Shown piece after piece: positions 6,784-7,949 of a stretch of DNA of 7,949 nt (position 1 is the stretch's first letter; each line of letters begins with the position of its first letter). The stretch comes from Flavobacteriaceae bacterium. Lineage in GTDB: Bacteria; Bacteroidota; Bacteroidia; Flavobacteriales; Flavobacteriaceae. Position numbers and translations under genes: made by a program. The stretch covers positions 1 through 7,949 of the forward strand of contig JAURFJ010000056.1 of assembly GCA_030834365.1 (NCBI GenBank), written 5' to 3'. A model generated the notes under the pieces. The model ran no database searches and was not told the origin of the DNA. It saw only the letters and a list, made by a program, of their open reading frames with translations.

Positions 6784-7522
6784 TTAGTCTCAGATCTGGA
6801 TACTCAATGGCTACCAAAGATAGTCCTTTTGCAGGCACTGAAACCCCTGCTTGAGCTCGAGATTTCGATGCTATGAGCTGTACCATAGACTCGGCACTGC
6901 GTTTGTGCATTCCGACCTCTACCAAAGTGCCCACTATGGCTCTAACCATGTTTCTCAGAAATCGATCGGCTTGTATTTCAAAGTGTATCTCATTCGCCTT
7001 TTTTTCAAATGCAGCGTGGGTCACTGTACATATAAAAGTCTTTACATCAGTATGGGCCTTAGAAAAGCACTCGAAGTCTTGAGTACCCAACAGAAAGGCC
7101 GCAGCTTCATTCATAAGATCGAGGTCGAGAGGGTGAATCAGTTGCCAGGCATAGCGGTCATTAAACGGATTCTTCACTGTGCTTATGCGGTAGCAATAAC
7201 GGCGTGATAGTGCATCAAAACGAGCATGCGCCTCAACACTGACTGCAAACATATCGTGAATGGCTATAGAAGCAGGTAAAAAGCGATTTAATCGGTGTAG
7301 CAGATCGGCGGAGTCAATGACACTTTCTGAATCGAAGTGCACTACCATTTGGTCGGCATGCACTCCGGCGTCTGTTCTGCCTGCAGCAACTACCTCAATG
7401 GCACAAGCCAAAAGCAATGACATGGCTTCTTCAAGATGCTGCTGAACTGAAGGCGCGTTGGGTTGACGCTGCCAGCCGTGAAAGTCTGTTCCATCAAAGG
7501 AAAGTTCTAAAAAATACCGCAC
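6773..7522 (-). CDS. truA: tRNA pseudouridine(38-40) synthase TruA
   Basis: The enzyme isomerises uridine to pseudouridine at positions 38-40 of the tRNA anticodon arm. The 249-residue length is normal. It opens with YFLELSFDGTDFHGWQRQP (3-21), and the catalytic aspartate D51 sits in AAGRTDAGVHA (46-56). Further conserved parts are ARFDALSRRYCYRI (100-113, with the active-site tyrosine Y109), DFECFSKAH (149-157), ADRFLRNMVRAIVGTLVEVG (185-204) and the C-terminal VPAKGLSL (229-236). The start codon is GTG: an in-frame TAA at 7537-7535 excludes any earlier ATG, and the reading RYFLELSFDGT begins right after it. No Shine-Dalgarno sequence precedes it. It is the first gene of a unit with the overlapping ABC exporter and diverges from a phosphoesterase gene 37 bases away. 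Confidence 0.95.
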   Translation of the reverse strand: MRYFLELSFDGTDFHGWQRQPNAPSVQQHLEEAMSLLLACAIEVVAAGRTDAGVHADQMVVHFDSESVIDSADLLHRLNRFLPASIAIHDMFAVSVEAHARFDALSRRYCYRISTVKNPFNDRYAWQLIHPLDLDLMNEAAAFLLGTQDFECFSKAHTDVKTFICTVTHAAFEKKANEIHFEIQADRFLRNMVRAIVGTLVEVGMHKRSAESMVQLIASKSRAQAGVSVPAKGLSLVAIEYPDLRLNAS

Positions 7523-7530
7523 GATAAGTG

Positions 7531-7538
7531 TATTTTAG
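7531..7538 (+). promoter_or_regulatory. Weak candidate -7 box for the phosphoesterase gene
   Basis: TATTTTAG matches five of the six fixed positions of TAnnTTTG. A start near 7545 would give a leader of about 15 bases to the GTG at 7560. No -33 element is recognisable. The box overlaps the left arm of the inverted repeat. Confidence 0.2.
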
Positions 7539-7543
7539 AGGTG

Positions 7544-7551
7544 TAAAGATA
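7544..7551 (-). promoter_or_regulatory. Weak candidate -7 box for truA
   Basis: On the minus strand TATCTTTA matches five of the six fixed positions of TAnnTTTG. A start near 7537 would give a leader of about 15 bases to the truA GTG. No -33 element is recognisable. The box overlaps the right arm of the inverted repeat, mirroring the rightward candidate. Confidence 0.2.
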
Positions 7552-7559
7552 CACTTTCA

Positions 7560-7949
7560 GTGACCCGAATTCTACTCTTATCAGACACTCATGGGTATAT
7601 AGACGATCGCATACTCAGCTATGCGAAATCGGCAGACGAAATCTGGCATGCCGGAGACATCGGATCATTTGAAGTCACCGAGGCACTCGAAAAGACCAGT
7701 AAACTGCGAGCAGTTCATGGAAATATTGACGACCATCGCATGCGGGCGAGCTATGCAGAAACCCTGTACTTTCAGTGTGAGGGGCTTCGAGTGCTCATGA
7801 CCCATATAGCGCAGTATCCAGGACGTTATGCAAAAAATACTAAAGAACTACTGCAAAAGCACCCTTGTGATCTGCTGATCAGCGGGCATTCACATATTCT
7901 GAAAGTCGCAAGAGACACTAAACTAGGGCATATGCACATGAATCCTGGG
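7560..7949 (+). CDS. YfcE/MJ0936-type metallophosphoesterase (partial, C-terminus off window)
   Basis: A GTG at 7560 opens a frame of 130 codons that runs to the right edge without a stop; about 30-40 further residues are expected. In-frame TAG at 7536-7538 and the absence of any ATG before codon 61 make GTG the only credible start. The calcineurin-like metal-binding motifs appear in order: LLLSDTHG (5-12, D9 and H11), HAGDIGS (30-36, D33), VHGNIDD (52-58, N55), MTHIA (80-84, H82) and SGHSHIL (108-114, H110 and H112), ending in MNPG (127-130). This is the pattern of small cytoplasmic YfcE-like dinuclear-metal phosphodiesterases. Their natural substrate is mostly unknown, so I assign no gene symbol. 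In Flavobacteriia this gene is commonly found near truA. Confidence 0.9.
   Translation, partial: MTRILLLSDTHGYIDDRILSYAKSADEIWHAGDIGSFEVTEALEKTSKLRAVHGNIDDHRMRASYAETLYFQCEGLRVLMTHIAQYPGRYAKNTKELLQKHPCDLLISGHSHILKVARDTKLGHMHMNPG

Larger units (their letters stand above)
7526..7556. repeat. Inverted repeat in the truA/phosphoesterase divergent spacer
   Basis: AAGTGTAT at 7526-7533 is the exact reverse complement of ATACACTT at 7549-7556, with a 15-base spacer. Each arm lies exactly 3 bases from a GTG start codon, truA on the left and the phosphoesterase on the right. The whole spacer, including both start codons, is therefore symmetric about position 7541. The arms run into the candidate -7 boxes on both strands. 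It could be an operator, a matched promoter pair, or chance. Confidence 0.55.

Noticed and set aside
6981..6990. A second AAGTGTAT copy, considered as a further operator like that upstream of truA.
   Set aside because: It is a single half-site inside truA coding sequence with no inverted partner nearby.
6851..7445. Rightward open frames opposite truA, and similar antisense frames within the other genes.
   Set aside because: They lie wholly within clearly recognised genes on the other strand, have no family motifs and are best explained as shadows.

Overview
This window looks like a vertically inherited core-genome segment of a Bacteroidota bacterium, most likely of the order Flavobacteriales (inference). 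The evidence is the gene set and order: DUF1599, a BT_3928-like DoxX/MauE membrane protein, tpiA and prmA in one run, diverging from folP and a membrane-anchored diadenylate cyclase. Most starts lack a Shine-Dalgarno sequence, and TAnnTTTG-like -7 boxes occur in the intergenic gaps, both typical of the phylum. I see no rRNA, tRNA, insertion sequence, CRISPR array, phage gene or broken gene.

Layout. A leftward operon (3270 to 1) reads DUF1599, BT_3928-like protein, tpiA, prmA, then the first codons of another gene that is probably clpS by synteny. Its junctions are an ATGA overlap, a 10-base gap, a TAATG overlap and a 3-base gap. A 69-base divergent spacer (3271-3339) separates it from the rightward pair folP (3340-4173) and cdaA (4204-4986). 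cdaA converges on a leftward pair, truA (7522-6773) and an ABC exporter (6783-5005), with only 18 bases between them. truA diverges from a rightward YfcE-type metallophosphoesterase (7560 to the window edge) across a 37-base spacer. That spacer carries an 8-base inverted repeat placed exactly symmetrically between two GTG start codons.

How the genes work together. Most are housekeeping: glycolysis (tpiA), ribosomal protein L11 methylation (prmA), tRNA pseudouridylation (truA), folate synthesis (folP) and c-di-AMP synthesis (cdaA). The two little-understood proteins are the tandem-duplicated DUF1599 protein and the BT_3928-like protein, whose soluble C-terminal domain has no cysteine. No obvious novel system is present. 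The best candidates for a second look are an A8 run followed by a perfect 18-base palindrome at the membrane/catalytic junction of cdaA, the symmetric truA/phosphoesterase spacer, and an RHK in place of the usual RHR motif in the cyclase. The noncoding gaps are all under 70 bases.
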